Shown here piece by piece: positions 24,515 to 34,047 of a stretch of 64,000 nt of DNA (its first letter is position 1; each line of letters starts with the position of its first letter). The DNA lies in contig JADFXI010000001.1 of the NCBI GenBank assembly GCA_015233655.1, forward strand, positions 34,346 through 98,345, written 5' to 3'. The stretch is from Nitrospirota bacterium (GTDB lineage Bacteria > Nitrospirota > Thermodesulfovibrionia > Thermodesulfovibrionales > Dissulfurispiraceae). Position numbers and translations under genes: made by a program. The notes under the pieces were generated by a model, which ran no database searches, was not told the DNA's origin, and saw only the letters and a list, made by a program, of their open reading frames with translations.

Positions 24515-25321
24515 TCATCGCAATCCCCGCTGACGTACCGCTTCGTATAGGCTAATGGATGCAGCCATAGCCACATTGAGGCTTTCAGCCCTGCCGATTA
24601 CCGGAATTTTAAGAAGCAGCTCAGCCTTATTCAGCAAATTGGCCCCAATGCCATGAGCTTCATTGCCGAATATAATCGCTGCAGGCCCCCGGAAGTCTGT
24701 TTCGTATAAAGACTTTGAGGCGCGGACATCCGCTGCATACAACCTGATATGCCGCTCCGCCAAGAAGCCGACTATTTCTTCCACGCCTGTCTCAGGCAGC
24801 ACAGGCAAGGCAAAAATACTTCCGGCTGACGCCCTCACGGCCTTGGGCATAAAAGGATCGCATGTGCCCGGAGTCAGCAGTACCGCGTCCGCACCAGAGG
24901 CATCTGCTACACGCACTATTGTTCCGATATTGCCGGGGTCGCTTATCCCGTCACACACAATCAGCATTGGGACCGCTTTGAGGGGAATGGCATCAAGGGA
25001 CGGCACATTAAGGGAAATCACGGCGACTATGCCCTGCGGAGTTTCAGTATCTGAGAGCTTATCGATCACCTTTTTCGATGCCCTGATCGTCTGAACAGTC
25101 GTTTCTTTAAGCCGATCCATCAGCCTCCGGCCCTGTTCCGAGTTAATTAAATGTTCTGCAAAAAAAACACGCTCCACAACAGCGGCAGGGCAAGAAAGCG
25201 CCATATCGACAAGATGAACGCCCTCTATGACAAAAGAAGACCCGACACCCCTCTTTTCTTTTGTTCGCAAAACTTCCTTGATCAATGGATTTGCGGTGCT
25301 TGTTATCAGCGGGTGACTCAT
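24515..25321 (-). CDS. SpoU-family RNA 2'-O-methyltransferase (RlmB/TsnR-like)
   Basis: 268 residues. A small N-terminal RNA-binding domain starts TANPLIKEVLRTKEKRGVGSSFVIEG. The SPOUT trefoil-knot domain has motif 1 DGISDPGNIGTIVRVADASG (about 129-148), motif 2 IIFGNEAHGIG, and motif 3 IPVIGRAESLNVAMAASISLYE. It methylates ribose in rRNA or tRNA, most likely 23S rRNA; the exact position cannot be read from sequence. The start overlaps the M50 protease stop by 4 nt, making it the last gene of the rimO-M50-SpoU unit. Confidence 0.9.
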   Translation of the reverse strand: MSHPLITSTANPLIKEVLRTKEKRGVGSSFVIEGVHLVDMALSCPAAVVERVFFAEHLINSEQGRRLMDRLKETTVQTIRASKKVIDKLSDTETPQGIVAVISLNVPSLDAIPLKAVPMLIVCDGISDPGNIGTIVRVADASGADAVLLTPGTCDPFMPKAVRASAGSIFALPVLPETGVEEIVGFLAERHIRLYAADVRASKSLYETDFRGPAAIIFGNEAHGIGANLLNKAELLLKIPVIGRAESLNVAMAASISLYEAVRQRGLR

Positions 25322-26181
25322 AATGATATTTTAAATGGAGAAGGGATGAACGTGATAATAAATATAGCCAGTGACACTAATCCTATAACAGTCCTTCGGG
25401 GGTCTAGAGGCGTTTCCCAGTAGAGCACCGGAGGGTGCTTGATTCCAAGTACAAGCATAAGAATTGCCCAAACGAGCCAGCCTTCCCAGCCTGAAAAACC
25501 GAGCAATGACGACAGCCCCAGCACAGCCAGCACCACTACCAGAATTCGCGAAACATGGCGGTGCCGCTCTCCCAGCATGGCGTAGGCGATGTGCCCTCCG
25601 TCGAGCTGGCCGATTGGTATAAGGTTGAGCGATGTCACAAAAAGCCCTATCCAGCCCGCAAAAGCGATGGGATGGAGCAGAATGTCATAGTGCTCAGGAG
25701 TCGGACCCAGCACAATACGGGAAAGAAAAGAAAACAGAAGAGAGTCGCCCAAGGACAGCGCGCCATCACCCGCCGCGGCGGGAGGCAACGGTATTACCTT
25801 TGACAAGCTGAGTCCTATAATGCACGCCGCAACAGATACGACAAAACCTGCTATGGGTCCTGACGCGCCTATGTCGATCAGCGCCTTCCGCGTAATAATA
25901 GGAGACTTCATTTTTATAAACGCGCCAAAAGTCCCGAAGATCGAAGGCGCAGGGATGAAATATGGCAGGGTTGCTACAGTGTGGTTCTTCTTTGACGCAA
26001 AATAATGAGACAGTTCATGGCATAGAAGTATGGTCATCAGCGTCCCTGCAAAGGGCAACCCCTCAATAATTCTGCCGGGATGTTTAATAATATTGATTCC
26101 CTGCTGAAGAGCGCCGGCAGACAACGTCGAAAGACAGGTAAGGAAAAACAGAATTATGTGAAGATACGGTATTTTCTTCAT
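25318..26181 (-). CDS. Site-2 protease family (M50) membrane metalloprotease
   Basis: 287 residues with about six membrane segments. The zinc motif HELSH is at about 55-59 within a membrane helix, and the third ligand sits in LNLIPIGQLDGGHIAYAML (about 206-225). TLPYFIPAP and MKSPIITRKALIDIGASGPIAGF are typical of the compact M50B group related to plant EGY/Sll0528 proteases. No PDZ domain is present. The substrate is unknown; S2P enzymes usually release membrane-held regulators. It overlaps both rimO and the SpoU gene by 4 nt. Confidence 0.9.
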   Translation of the reverse strand: MKKIPYLHIILFFLTCLSTLSAGALQQGINIIKHPGRIIEGLPFAGTLMTILLCHELSHYFASKKNHTVATLPYFIPAPSIFGTFGAFIKMKSPIITRKALIDIGASGPIAGFVVSVAACIIGLSLSKVIPLPPAAAGDGALSLGDSLLFSFLSRIVLGPTPEHYDILLHPIAFAGWIGLFVTSLNLIPIGQLDGGHIAYAMLGERHRHVSRILVVVLAVLGLSSLLGFSGWEGWLVWAILMLVLGIKHPPVLYWETPLDPRRTVIGLVSLAIFIITFIPSPFKISL

Positions 26182-27542
26182 ACAATTTCTGCCTTCAGGT
26201 CATAATCGTAAGCATCGGTGATTTCAACTGTAACCACATCGCCGACTTTTACAGCGGGTCGTCTTCCTTTATCTTTCTGACCGGCGCTGACTTTTGCTTT
26301 TTCAATAATGACAACTCCATCAATCTCTGGAGTGTGTGAATACAGACGTGCCAGCGTAACGTCTTCCGCGCCTTCGTCAATAATGGCCCTGAACCGCCTG
26401 CCGACCAACTCCCTGTTTAACTCAAGAGATATCAGCGACTGGTGCTTCATGATCTCTTCAAACCTTCTGCGTTTCACATTTTCAGGCACCTGTCCTTTAA
26501 GCCCGGCAGATGGGGTACCCTCTTCCTTTGAGAAGATAAAGGCCCCAAGCCTGTCAAAACGCATCTCTTCGATAAAATCAATAAGCCCCTTAAAGTCCTC
26601 TTCTGTCTCCCCTGGAAAACCTGTGATAAAAGTAGTCCTGAGGGCGACACCCGGTATATGACGGCGCAGTGTTCTTATAAGTTTGCGATATTCATTGCGC
26701 GTGCCCCTGCGTCCCATGAGCCTTAATATTTTGTCCTCTGAATGTTGCAGCGGGATATCGAGGTATTTCTGTATCTTGTCCTCGGCCGCAATGCATTCGA
26801 TAAGGTCCTTACTTATTGCAGTTGGGTAGAGGTACAAAAGACGAATGTAAAAATCACCCGGCAGAGCTGCGAGGTCCCGCAACAGAGAGACGAGACCGTA
26901 CCCGTCAAACTCCTTACCGTAATTCGTAATGTCCTGGGCCACGAGAATTAGTTCCCTTACTCCCGCATTTATGTATTCGCGTGCCTCAGCAATTATTAAT
27001 TCAGGCCGGATACTCCTGAATGCACCGCGTATGGAAGGTATCACACAAAACGTGCATTTTTTATCGCATCCTTCAGCGATTTTAAGGTAAGCGTGGGAAA
27101 GAGAAGCAACAGGGGACGTGCTGCAGGATTTAGTTGGACCCGATTTTCCCTCTGAACTCTGACTCCTGAACTCCGGCATCTGCTTCTTGCAATATTCAAT
27201 GATCCGAGCTTCCTCACCAACCCCCCAGATGCCGTCAATTTCAGGGATCTCTTTCAACAGTTCATCTCTATATCTGGCGGCAAGACATCCGAACACTACC
27301 AGCTTTCTGCCGCTTTCTTTCATCTGTGCAAGCCTGAGAACTTCCTCTATTGACTCTTCCTTCGCATCTTTTATAAATCCGCACGTATTCACGAGCATAA
27401 TATCGGCATCATCCGCATTTTCCACCGCGACAAAACCTTCAGCTGTAAAGGCCCCTGCCAAATGCCCTGAGTCGACAGTGTTTTTGGGACAGCCGAGTGT
27501 TGTAATGTGTATTTTTGCAGGTGCAGGAATTATTTTAGACAT
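26178..27542 (-). CDS. rimO: Ribosomal protein S12 methylthiotransferase RimO
   Basis: 454 residues. The N-terminal UPF0004 domain has the three auxiliary-cluster Cys (TTLGCPKNTVDS, LVNTCGF, VFGCLAARY). The radical-SAM motif CDKKCTFC is at about 164-171, followed by IPSIRGAFRSI, and a C-terminal TRAM domain. RimO adds a methylthio group to Asp of S12. The GCPKN motif favours RimO over MiaB. Between the first two domains a low-similarity insert (FRSQSSEGKSGPTKS) is encoded by a heptamer-like repeat at 27151-27174, which appears to be a later in-frame insertion. Confidence 0.94.
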   Translation of the reverse strand: MSKIIPAPAKIHITTLGCPKNTVDSGHLAGAFTAEGFVAVENADDADIMLVNTCGFIKDAKEESIEEVLRLAQMKESGRKLVVFGCLAARYRDELLKEIPEIDGIWGVGEEARIIEYCKKQMPEFRSQSSEGKSGPTKSCSTSPVASLSHAYLKIAEGCDKKCTFCVIPSIRGAFRSIRPELIIAEAREYINAGVRELILVAQDITNYGKEFDGYGLVSLLRDLAALPGDFYIRLLYLYPTAISKDLIECIAAEDKIQKYLDIPLQHSEDKILRLMGRRGTRNEYRKLIRTLRRHIPGVALRTTFITGFPGETEEDFKGLIDFIEEMRFDRLGAFIFSKEEGTPSAGLKGQVPENVKRRRFEEIMKHQSLISLELNRELVGRRFRAIIDEGAEDVTLARLYSHTPEIDGVVIIEKAKVSAGQKDKGRRPAVKVGDVVTVEITDAYDYDLKAEIV

Positions 27543-27734
27543 GAACTATATGCTTTACCGGTTTTATTGGAACAATCTTGGAGGTATCCATCTCCCTTAA
27601 AATATTTGCTTATTTATATTATATCAAACGTTCGTCCGAATTTGCCCCTTTACTCCGCATCACACGGTGTTAACGTGTGTGAGCAGCCTTATCAAGCACC
27701 TCAGCAGCCTATTGGTTCAGGCTTTTCCCTGACG

Positions 27735-28634
27735 CTACTTGCCTATGAGCTTCGCTATTACGGTTTTCATGAATTTCCATGTATTGGGATCATACCAGAG
27801 AGAGCAATTGCTAAAAGAAACCTCGAGATGAGGCCCTGTCAGAAACACTTTCCCGCTGCCGTAATTAAACATTACCATTGCACCGTAGCCGTCACTTGGG
27901 GCACCTACCGATGGATATGTTCCCAGAACTGTAACGTTTTGACCAGAACCGTATAAAGGGATAAAAAAAGGTCCGCCATAATATAACACGTTTAATGTGG
28001 GATTAATGTCGGGCAATGCAGTAGTGTTAATATTAATTGTAGTCATAGCAGCCCCTTCGGTTATTGACGTCGAGCAATTTGTCAGGGAATACCACCCCTT
28101 AATATGGGGGATGACCCCTGCACTAATGCCACTAAATAAGTTTAATGGATAATAATATGCATTTACAGGACTTTGGAAATCCACAGTCCACATTACTATA
28201 CTGGAAGCTAAATAAGCCCCTGCGCATATACCAAAATACCCTCCGCCATTGCTGACAAAGTTTCTAATATTTTCAAAACCATTATAATTTATTAAATAAT
28301 TGTACCCCCCGGCCCATCCGCCGCCCACTATTATCATCTTATAAAGTGAATTTAAATTAGGTGTAGCGTTTAGTTCATCAGGAGTTATTTGTTCATATGT
28401 ATAGCCATAATACGAAAGCATGGACTCAATAGCTAACAGCCCATCCATCCAGGTCCCACCGCCTTGATAACCGGTATCATTATAAACGGCAACGTCAGCG
28501 CCAGTTAACGCTCTGCTATTTGATGGAGATAAAATAAAAACAAAAGAACAACAAAATATTATTAATAATTGCATTTTGCTTTTATATGAATGTCTTATAA
28601 CAGTATGCATTATTGAAATTGTATTACCCAACAT
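27735..28634 (-). CDS. Secreted BPL_N/glutamine-amidotransferase-like protein
   Basis: 299 residues, started at 28634 because AAGAAGGAGG lies just upstream. A signal peptide occupies about 21-42 (MQLLIIFCCSFVFILSPSNS) after an unusually long N-region. The mature part begins VAVYNDTGYQGGGTW, then YKMIIVGGGWAGGYNYL, and FVSNGGGYFGICAGAYLASS, where the Cys of GICAGAY sits in the nucleophile elbow of a class I amidotransferase-like fold. This is the pattern of biotin-protein-ligase N-terminal (BPL_N) domain proteins, whose activity is unknown. It is 104 nt downstream of the adhesin gene on the same strand, so the two may be expressed together. Confidence 0.75.
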   Translation of the reverse strand: MLGNTISIMHTVIRHSYKSKMQLLIIFCCSFVFILSPSNSRALTGADVAVYNDTGYQGGGTWMDGLLAIESMLSYYGYTYEQITPDELNATPNLNSLYKMIIVGGGWAGGYNYLINYNGFENIRNFVSNGGGYFGICAGAYLASSIVMWTVDFQSPVNAYYYPLNLFSGISAGVIPHIKGWYSLTNCSTSITEGAAMTTININTTALPDINPTLNVLYYGGPFFIPLYGSGQNVTVLGTYPSVGAPSDGYGAMVMFNYGSGKVFLTGPHLEVSFSNCSLWYDPNTWKFMKTVIAKLIGK

Positions 28635-28738
28635 AAAACCTCCTTCTTAATAGGATATTCTTAATAATGCCATGTTTCGTAATAATGTTTTTAACTTCGT
28701 CCGGCAATGCGCAGCCCTGCAATTAAACATGCTATTTT

Positions 28739-31700
28739 TCACCTATGCTCATCCCCAGGACAATATCTACTACCCAGTGGGGCATCAGGCTGAGACGGCA
28801 CCCCGTCTCTTCCTTTGACCACAAAACTGCTCATCTCATCTTCCCTCCCGGCACACGGTTTGGGAAAAAGCGCTCCCGTGTCAATATATGTTGCAGGCAA
28901 TACGGCAAGATTTCCGCTCAGGTCTACCAATGGCGCGCTGATCGTCACTATGCCTTGTAGTCCAAACTGCGATGAGGCACTCACTACACTGTCTGACGAG
29001 CGTATGAATACATTGCTTTTTAAATCTATGTTGCCCCCGTTGCCGATATTAGCGTTGGCTATGACTTTGCTGCCCTCAAGCACAACCTGCTCAGAATTTA
29101 TATCTATATTGCCTCCATTGCCGGTGCCTCCATGCACTGTGGCTGTGATGCTGCTATTTCTTATGTCCATCAACTGTGGATCTATGTTTATATTCCCACC
29201 ATCCGCATTTGCCGTTGCCGTAGTTATTGAGCTGTCTGTCATCTTTATAGTATTCCCAACTTTTATTGCTATGCTGCCGGCTACCCCTGTGCCTGTGCTT
29301 TCCGATGCTATTGAGGAATAGCTGTAAAGATTCATCTCCGCAGCATTAACTTCTATGTTACCTCCTGCTCCGCTACCTGATGTGGAGGTGCTTATCCTGC
29401 CGCCGTCAGAAAATAAAATACTGTTGGAAGCTGCCGTAATCGATCCGGCGTTTCCTCCACTCCACGTTTCACTAAATATCCCACTGTGATAAATTGTTCC
29501 ACCGCTATCATAATATCCTGTTATAGATATTGAATCGCCGGCTGTGATACTGATACTGCCGCCCCTGCCTCCGCTACCCTCTGCTGCGCTTGTGCTGATT
29601 TGTCCAAGACCGGAAATAGACAGTCTGGCAGCATCAATATTGATGTCCCCGGCATTGCCTTTGCCAAATGTATTGCTGAATATACCACTTGTAGAAAGAT
29701 TTCCACTGCTATCATAATATCCCGTTATAAATATTGAATCACTGGCCTTGATGCTGATACTTCCGGCATTCCCTCCGCTTCCCGTCCATGCGCTCGTACT
29801 GATCCAGCCAACATCAGAAATAGACAGTCTGGCGGCCTCAATACTGATATCACCGGCATTACCCTTGTCGAATGCATAGCTGAAAATGCCACTGTGATAA
29901 ACAGTTCCCACACCAGCATAATACCCTCCGATAGATATTGAATCACTGGCCTTGATGCTGATGTTTCCAGCATTTCCTCCGCTTCCCGCTACTGCGCTTG
30001 TACTGATCCAGCCAACATCAGAAATAGACAGCCTGGCGGTATCAATATTGATATCCCCGGAATTGCCTTTGCCAAACGTATTGCTGAATATACCACTTGT
30101 ATAAACGGTCCCACCGCTATCGTAATGGCCTGCGATAGATATTGAATCACTCGCTTTGATGCCGATGTTTCCAACATTCCCTGCGCTTCCCGTCCATGCG
30201 ATTGTGCTGATTGTTGCAAGGTCGGAAATAGATAGTTTGACAGTCTCGATACTGATGCTCCCGGTATCGCCCATGCCATTTGTTTCACTGAAAACACTGC
30301 TTCTATAAAGGGTCCCCCTGTTGTCATAATGCCCGGCTACGGATATTGAATCACTCGCTTTGATGCCGATGTTTCCGGCATTCCCTTCGCTGCCGGCTAA
30401 TGCACTTGAACTGATCCATCCGGCATCAGAAATAGACAGTCTGGCAGTGTCGATGATGATGCTCCCACCGTTGCCCTTGCCTGAATTTACGCTGATGACA
30501 CCACTTGCAAAAATATTTCCCCCGCTTTCATTATATCCTGAGATAGATATTGAATCACTTGCGTTGATGCTGATGTTTCCACCCTTTCCTTCTCCATACG
30601 TTATGCTGGTTATGACCGAACCATCTTTAATAATCAGTTTGTCTGCATCAATTGAAATAGAGCCGCCATCGCGTCCCTGTCCTGAACTGTATACGATACT
30701 ATTTATATTTCCCCCACCTGACATTTCAAGTTGTCCGATGTTTAGGCTCAGATCACCGCCCTTCCCAGAGCTATACGATGCAACGCCTATCATTCCGCTA
30801 TTGGCTGTAGTAAGTGACGGGGCTACTATCGAAATTGCTCCTGCATTGCCACTTCCCAACGAGTCTGCATATATCCCGCTTAAAAAATCCGATATTGATA
30901 TGGAATCTGTTGCATTGATTGTTGTATTCCCTCCTGCTCCCGAGCCGTATACTGAGTTGTTGATATAGCCCCCTTGGGCTATTTTAAGCCTTCCAAGATT
31001 TAATCTCAGACTGCCGCCCTTTCCGGCGCCAAAAGTTGAAGGGCTTATGTATCCTCCGTTTACTAAATTAAGCGTGTCCGTACTCATGACAATATCGGAT
31101 GCATTGCCGTCTGCATATGTTGACCCGGATATGCCGGCAAAATTGGAGATATCAATCTCACTATTTACATTAATGTCTATCCGTCCCCCGCCGCTTTTGC
31201 CGGTTACTTCTGAATTAACGCTAGAATTATCGAGCAAAAACTTGCCGCCTATGATATATATCGCACCACCACCGCTCGTATCAATCAAGGAATTGTTTGT
31301 TACGCTTATATTCCCGAATTTACTAAATGATGCAACATCCCATCCTGAATTTGATAATGTTGCCTCACCAGGCGATGCCGCAGATATCAACGTGATTTTC
31401 CCTGATGGGGCAGAAGCACCTGCCCAATTAAAAATCAGATTGCCGCCGACAAACGATAATGCACTGCCACTGCCGACCTGCAATGACACCCCATTTACAG
31501 TAATTCCATTAGGGGTATTGCTTATGAACCCGAATGCCGATGGCGCTGCCGTTGTAAGCAGACTGTTGGAAGGTGTTGTTGCATCAAATCTGCCGCCATC
31601 TGATAACTTAATGTAATCCGCAGTAGTTGCATGAAACGATCCGCTGACATCAAGCTTCGCATTGGCCCCAAACACAATGCCTGCAGGATTGATAAAATAT

Positions 31701-32047
31701 AAATTTGCTCCGTTTATCGCAGAGCTTATTGTGCCGTCTATGCTTGATGACTGACCCCCAGTAACCCTCGATATGATATTCTGTATACTCGGAGGACCCG
31801 AAAAAGATGCGCTTTCCGCAGATGTTATGCTGAATGTCCCAAAGCTGTGAAATAAATTGTTCCCGGTTTGTTGTCCAACTGAGGCTGGAATTGAATAATT
31901 CGGCCCTGTCAGCGCACCTTTTGTGCCAAAACTGCCGTCAAGGGTAATACCTGCAAAGCCGTTTGTCACGCTCAGAAAAAACAGGCATGATATTACAGCA
32001 AACATTATGAACTGATTGCTGAGAAAACTGTGATGTCCTCTCAGCAT
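28739..32047 (-). CDS. TpsA-like filamentous haemagglutinin family adhesin with six 68-residue repeats
   Basis: 1102 residues. A signal peptide (about 1-32) is followed by the TPS domain: ITLDGSFGTKGALTGPNYSI, NLFHSFGTFSITSAESASFSG, IISRVTGGQSSSIDGTI, and NLYFINPAGIVFGANAKLDV (a variant of the NPNGI motif). A long parallel beta-helix of Gly/Ser/Ile-rich turns follows. Residues about 492-900 are six 68-residue repeats (IKASDSISIxGxYDSGG ... GxINIDxARLSISDxGxIST). Two Cys lie in the last 40 residues (KPCAGRED, RYCPGDEH), a common ending in this family. Such proteins are exported by a TpsB/FhaC pore and mediate adhesion or biofilm formation; no TpsB gene is in the window. Confidence 0.85.
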   Translation of the reverse strand: MLRGHHSFLSNQFIMFAVISCLFFLSVTNGFAGITLDGSFGTKGALTGPNYSIPASVGQQTGNNLFHSFGTFSITSAESASFSGPPSIQNIISRVTGGQSSSIDGTISSAINGANLYFINPAGIVFGANAKLDVSGSFHATTADYIKLSDGGRFDATTPSNSLLTTAAPSAFGFISNTPNGITVNGVSLQVGSGSALSFVGGNLIFNWAGASAPSGKITLISAASPGEATLSNSGWDVASFSKFGNISVTNNSLIDTSGGGAIYIIGGKFLLDNSSVNSEVTGKSGGGRIDINVNSEIDISNFAGISGSTYADGNASDIVMSTDTLNLVNGGYISPSTFGAGKGGSLRLNLGRLKIAQGGYINNSVYGSGAGGNTTINATDSISISDFLSGIYADSLGSGNAGAISIVAPSLTTANSGMIGVASYSSGKGGDLSLNIGQLEMSGGGNINSIVYSSGQGRDGGSISIDADKLIIKDGSVITSITYGEGKGGNISINASDSISISGYNESGGNIFASGVISVNSGKGNGGSIIIDTARLSISDAGWISSSALAGSEGNAGNIGIKASDSISVAGHYDNRGTLYRSSVFSETNGMGDTGSISIETVKLSISDLATISTIAWTGSAGNVGNIGIKASDSISIAGHYDSGGTVYTSGIFSNTFGKGNSGDINIDTARLSISDVGWISTSAVAGSGGNAGNISIKASDSISIGGYYAGVGTVYHSGIFSYAFDKGNAGDISIEAARLSISDVGWISTSAWTGSGGNAGSISIKASDSIFITGYYDSSGNLSTSGIFSNTFGKGNAGDINIDAARLSISGLGQISTSAAEGSGGRGGSISITAGDSISITGYYDSGGTIYHSGIFSETWSGGNAGSITAASNSILFSDGGRISTSTSGSGAGGNIEVNAAEMNLYSYSSIASESTGTGVAGSIAIKVGNTIKMTDSSITTATANADGGNINIDPQLMDIRNSSITATVHGGTGNGGNIDINSEQVVLEGSKVIANANIGNGGNIDLKSNVFIRSSDSVVSASSQFGLQGIVTISAPLVDLSGNLAVLPATYIDTGALFPKPCAGREDEMSSFVVKGRDGVPSQPDAPLGSRYCPGDEHR
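29390..30575 (-). repeat. Tandem repeat array, 6 units of exactly 204 nt
   Basis: The octamer ATTGAATC recurs on the plus strand at 29529, 29733, 29937, 30141, 30345 and 30549, always 204 nt apart. Each unit encodes 68 residues of the adhesin beta-helix. Exact spacing with few differences between neighbours indicates unequal crossing-over or recent tandem duplication. The array boundaries given are approximate. Confidence 0.9.
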
Positions 32048-32068
32048 ATCAGTTGGTATCAGAAATAA

Positions 32069-32485
32069 TTATTGACACGGCCCTATTCTCTTGCCCTGCA
32101 TCTTGCTCTTCATGGTGCGCATCTTATCCCCTTTTCCGTTCACGGTCGTCTCGGTGACGCCGCTGAAAGTCGCACCTGAATACGTTATGGTACCTTTGCT
32201 GACAGCTTCAGGGCAGGTGACAGTCCACGTCACCGTATTGCCATTGGTTTTCATGTCCGACATTTTGCAATCTGTTTTGTTCTGCTGCTGGTCCGGCACG
32301 GCATTCTTCTGATTAAGACAAGACGTATGCTTCATAGGCTTCATCATGCCCTCCGGCAGCCCCTCCATTTCGACCGTTGTTGTAAACTCCCAAAGCCCGT
32401 CCTGAAAATTCGGTGCGGCAGACGCAACGGCAAACCAAAACACCCCAATAGTGAAAACAAGAATAGAACCGGCAAGTTTTTTCAT
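32069..32485 (-). CDS. DUF3617 family secreted protein
   Basis: About 138 residues from the ATG at 32485, which has AAAGGAG 7 nt upstream. Upstream in-frame ATGs exist to 32596 but would precede the signal peptide MKKLAGSILVFTIGVFWFAVASA. The mature sequence has the DUF3617 pattern: GLWEFTTTVEMEGLPEGMM, conserved Cys (HTSCLNQK, TDCKMSDMK, TWTVTCPE), TITYSGATFSGV, and a terminal GKRIGPCQ. The function of this periplasmic family is unknown. The adhesin gene starts 21 nt after its stop, so it is probably the first gene of that unit. Confidence 0.8.
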   Translation of the reverse strand: MKKLAGSILVFTIGVFWFAVASAAPNFQDGLWEFTTTVEMEGLPEGMMKPMKHTSCLNQKNAVPDQQQNKTDCKMSDMKTNGNTVTWTVTCPEAVSKGTITYSGATFSGVTETTVNGKGDKMRTMKSKMQGKRIGPCQ

Positions 32486-32549
32486 AGTCGACACTCCTTT
32501 TGCAGAATTTTTTTCTCGCTGCGTAAAATAATCATTGCGGAAGATAAAG

Positions 32550-32999
32550 TCAAGATGTCCGCTTCTCCGCCTCATTTCTCTGGTGCACGACCGCATAATA
32601 AACGACTATATATCCTATAACAGCCGATATGACCCCCACGACCGTCGAGCCGCAGACAAAGGGCCACAGAAGAAAACTCAATTCATTCAACAGATATGAA
32701 ATACTAATGTGATGCCATTGCAGCGGAGGAATAATATCTTCTACTCCCAGCAGCTTTGTGCCGAACCACGTCGAAAAGGTATAGATGGGCACCATGGTCC
32801 AGGGGTTTGTAACGAACACGCCTACAACAGTAACAAACCTGTTCATCCTGAACAGCGACGCCGCGCCGATGCCCAGAACGGTATGAAACCCCAGCAGCGG
32901 AGACATGCCGATGAAAACACCCAGTGCAAAAGACAGCGCTATCTTCCTTGGAGAATCCTTGGTGCTTATGACTTCTCTGAGCTTGTCACGCAGGGCCAA
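32550..32999 (-). CDS. DUF2062 family membrane protein
   Basis: 149 residues with several membrane segments. The family signature spans SPRKIALSFALGVFIGMSPLLGFHTVLG, followed by NRFVTVVGVFVTNPWTMVPIYTFSTWFG (about 54-81). The N-terminal 20 residues form a short amphipathic helix. DUF2062 proteins are small inner-membrane proteins of unknown function, often near glycosyltransferases or lipid genes. The start overlaps the thiL stop by 14 nt, so it is coupled to thiL. Confidence 0.85.
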   Translation of the reverse strand: MALRDKLREVISTKDSPRKIALSFALGVFIGMSPLLGFHTVLGIGAASLFRMNRFVTVVGVFVTNPWTMVPIYTFSTWFGTKLLGVEDIIPPLQWHHISISYLLNELSFLLWPFVCGSTVVGVISAVIGYIVVYYAVVHQRNEAEKRTS

Positions 33000-34047
33000 A
33001 ATGCTGGTATCCTTCTGCTTTCAAGGCAGCTTTTCTGCCCGATTTGTCAATGGTAATCCTCTCTTTTTCGGTTATCTCCCCGATACACGCATGACCGACA
33101 TCAAGTCTCTCAGCAACGTCCGGAGGCATCGTAAACAAAAGCTCATAGTCTTCGCCGCCGGACACGGCCAATTCAAGAGAAGACAGACCGATGCGGTCAG
33201 AAGCAAATTTCATACTGTCGGACATAGGGACCTTGTCGAGATACACCTTTGCCCCGGTGCCGCTTTCGTCACATATTCTGCACAAATCCATGAACAAGCC
33301 GTCACTTACATCTATCATTGAAGTTATATGAGGCAGCAAATCTCGCACATCCCGGGCCGCAGGCATCAAGTGCCTTGCGAGCAGGGGCTTTACTCTGTTG
33401 CCGTCGATTTTGGAAAATCCGCTCCCGTCAGTCAGTATCAGGTCCGGCAAGGGTACCTCATAATCCAGCCATTTTTTCACGGCCTCTCTTGATTCCGGGG
33501 CCATCCGTTTAAGCAACTCAAGACCGCAAGCCGCATCACCCGTTACGTATGTCACGTAGACTCCGTCACCGGCAGAAGCGCCGCTCCGCAAAACAGGCTT
33601 GCCGGTATTGCCGATTACCGTTGCTGAAAAAACCATATCATTCCTGGCTGAGGACAAATCACCTCCGATAAGGGCCATGCCGTATTGCTGCAAAGCGCGC
33701 GCAACTCCATCGCAAAATTTCGTGAAGAAAATCTCGTCTGTGTCGCCCTTCATAGACATGGTAAGAAAAAGAAAGGAGGACCTGCCCCCCATTGCCGCTA
33801 TGTCGCTGACATTGACCGAGACAAGCTTGAAACCCAGATGAAAAGGGGAGGTATAGCTTAAATCAAAATCAACGCCCTCATGCATCATATCCGTGGTAAC
33901 TAGCATTGTTTCGAGGGGCGGTGTGAATGCCGCGGCATCATCTCCGATGCCTACGATGATGCCGCGGTCCCTCTTCTGAGACGGATCGCTAAACCTTCTT
34001 CTTATTTCCTCGAGAAGCCTTAACTCTCCTATCATGCCGAGTTGCAT
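32986..34047 (-). CDS. thiL: Thiamine-monophosphate kinase
   Basis: 353 residues in the PurM/ThiL fold. [11 protein letters not shown] (about 31-41) is the Mg-nucleotide loop, followed by [26 protein letters not shown] (about 78-90) and GGDLSSA, with [12 protein letters not shown] and [10 protein letters not shown] in the C-terminal domain. It phosphorylates thiamine monophosphate to thiamine diphosphate. It opens with [13 protein letters not shown], the usual ThiL start. The gene begins inside the lon coding sequence (59-nt overlap in another frame), a long overlap caused by the extra C-terminal tail of Lon. Confidence 0.94.
   Translation of the reverse strand: MQLGMIGELRLLEEIRRRFSDPSQKRDRGIIVGIGDDAAAFTPPLETMLVTTDMMHEGVDFDLSYTSPFHLGFKLVSVNVSDIAAMGGRSSFLFLTMSMKGDTDEIFFTKFCDGVARALQQYGMALIGGDLSSARNDMVFSATVIGNTGKPVLRSGASAGDGVYVTYVTGDAACGLELLKRMAPESREAVKKWLDYEVPLPDLILTDGSGFSKIDGNRVKPLLARHLMPAARDVRDLLPHITSMIDVSDGLFMDLCRICDESGTGAKVYLDKVPMSDSMKFASDRIGLSSLELAVSGGEDYELLFTMPPDVAERLDVGHACIGEITEKERITIDKSGRKAALKAEGYQHFGPA

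Noticed and set aside
29390-30575. Regularly spaced repeats that could be taken for a CRISPR array
   Set aside because: Units are 204 nt, in frame, and encode a beta-helix adhesin; there are no short repeat/spacer units and no cas genes in the window.
31047-31616. Long plus-strand frames opposite the adhesin gene
   Set aside because: Pro/Ser/Ile-rich antisense shadow of a Gly/Ser-rich repeat protein, without ribosome-binding sites.
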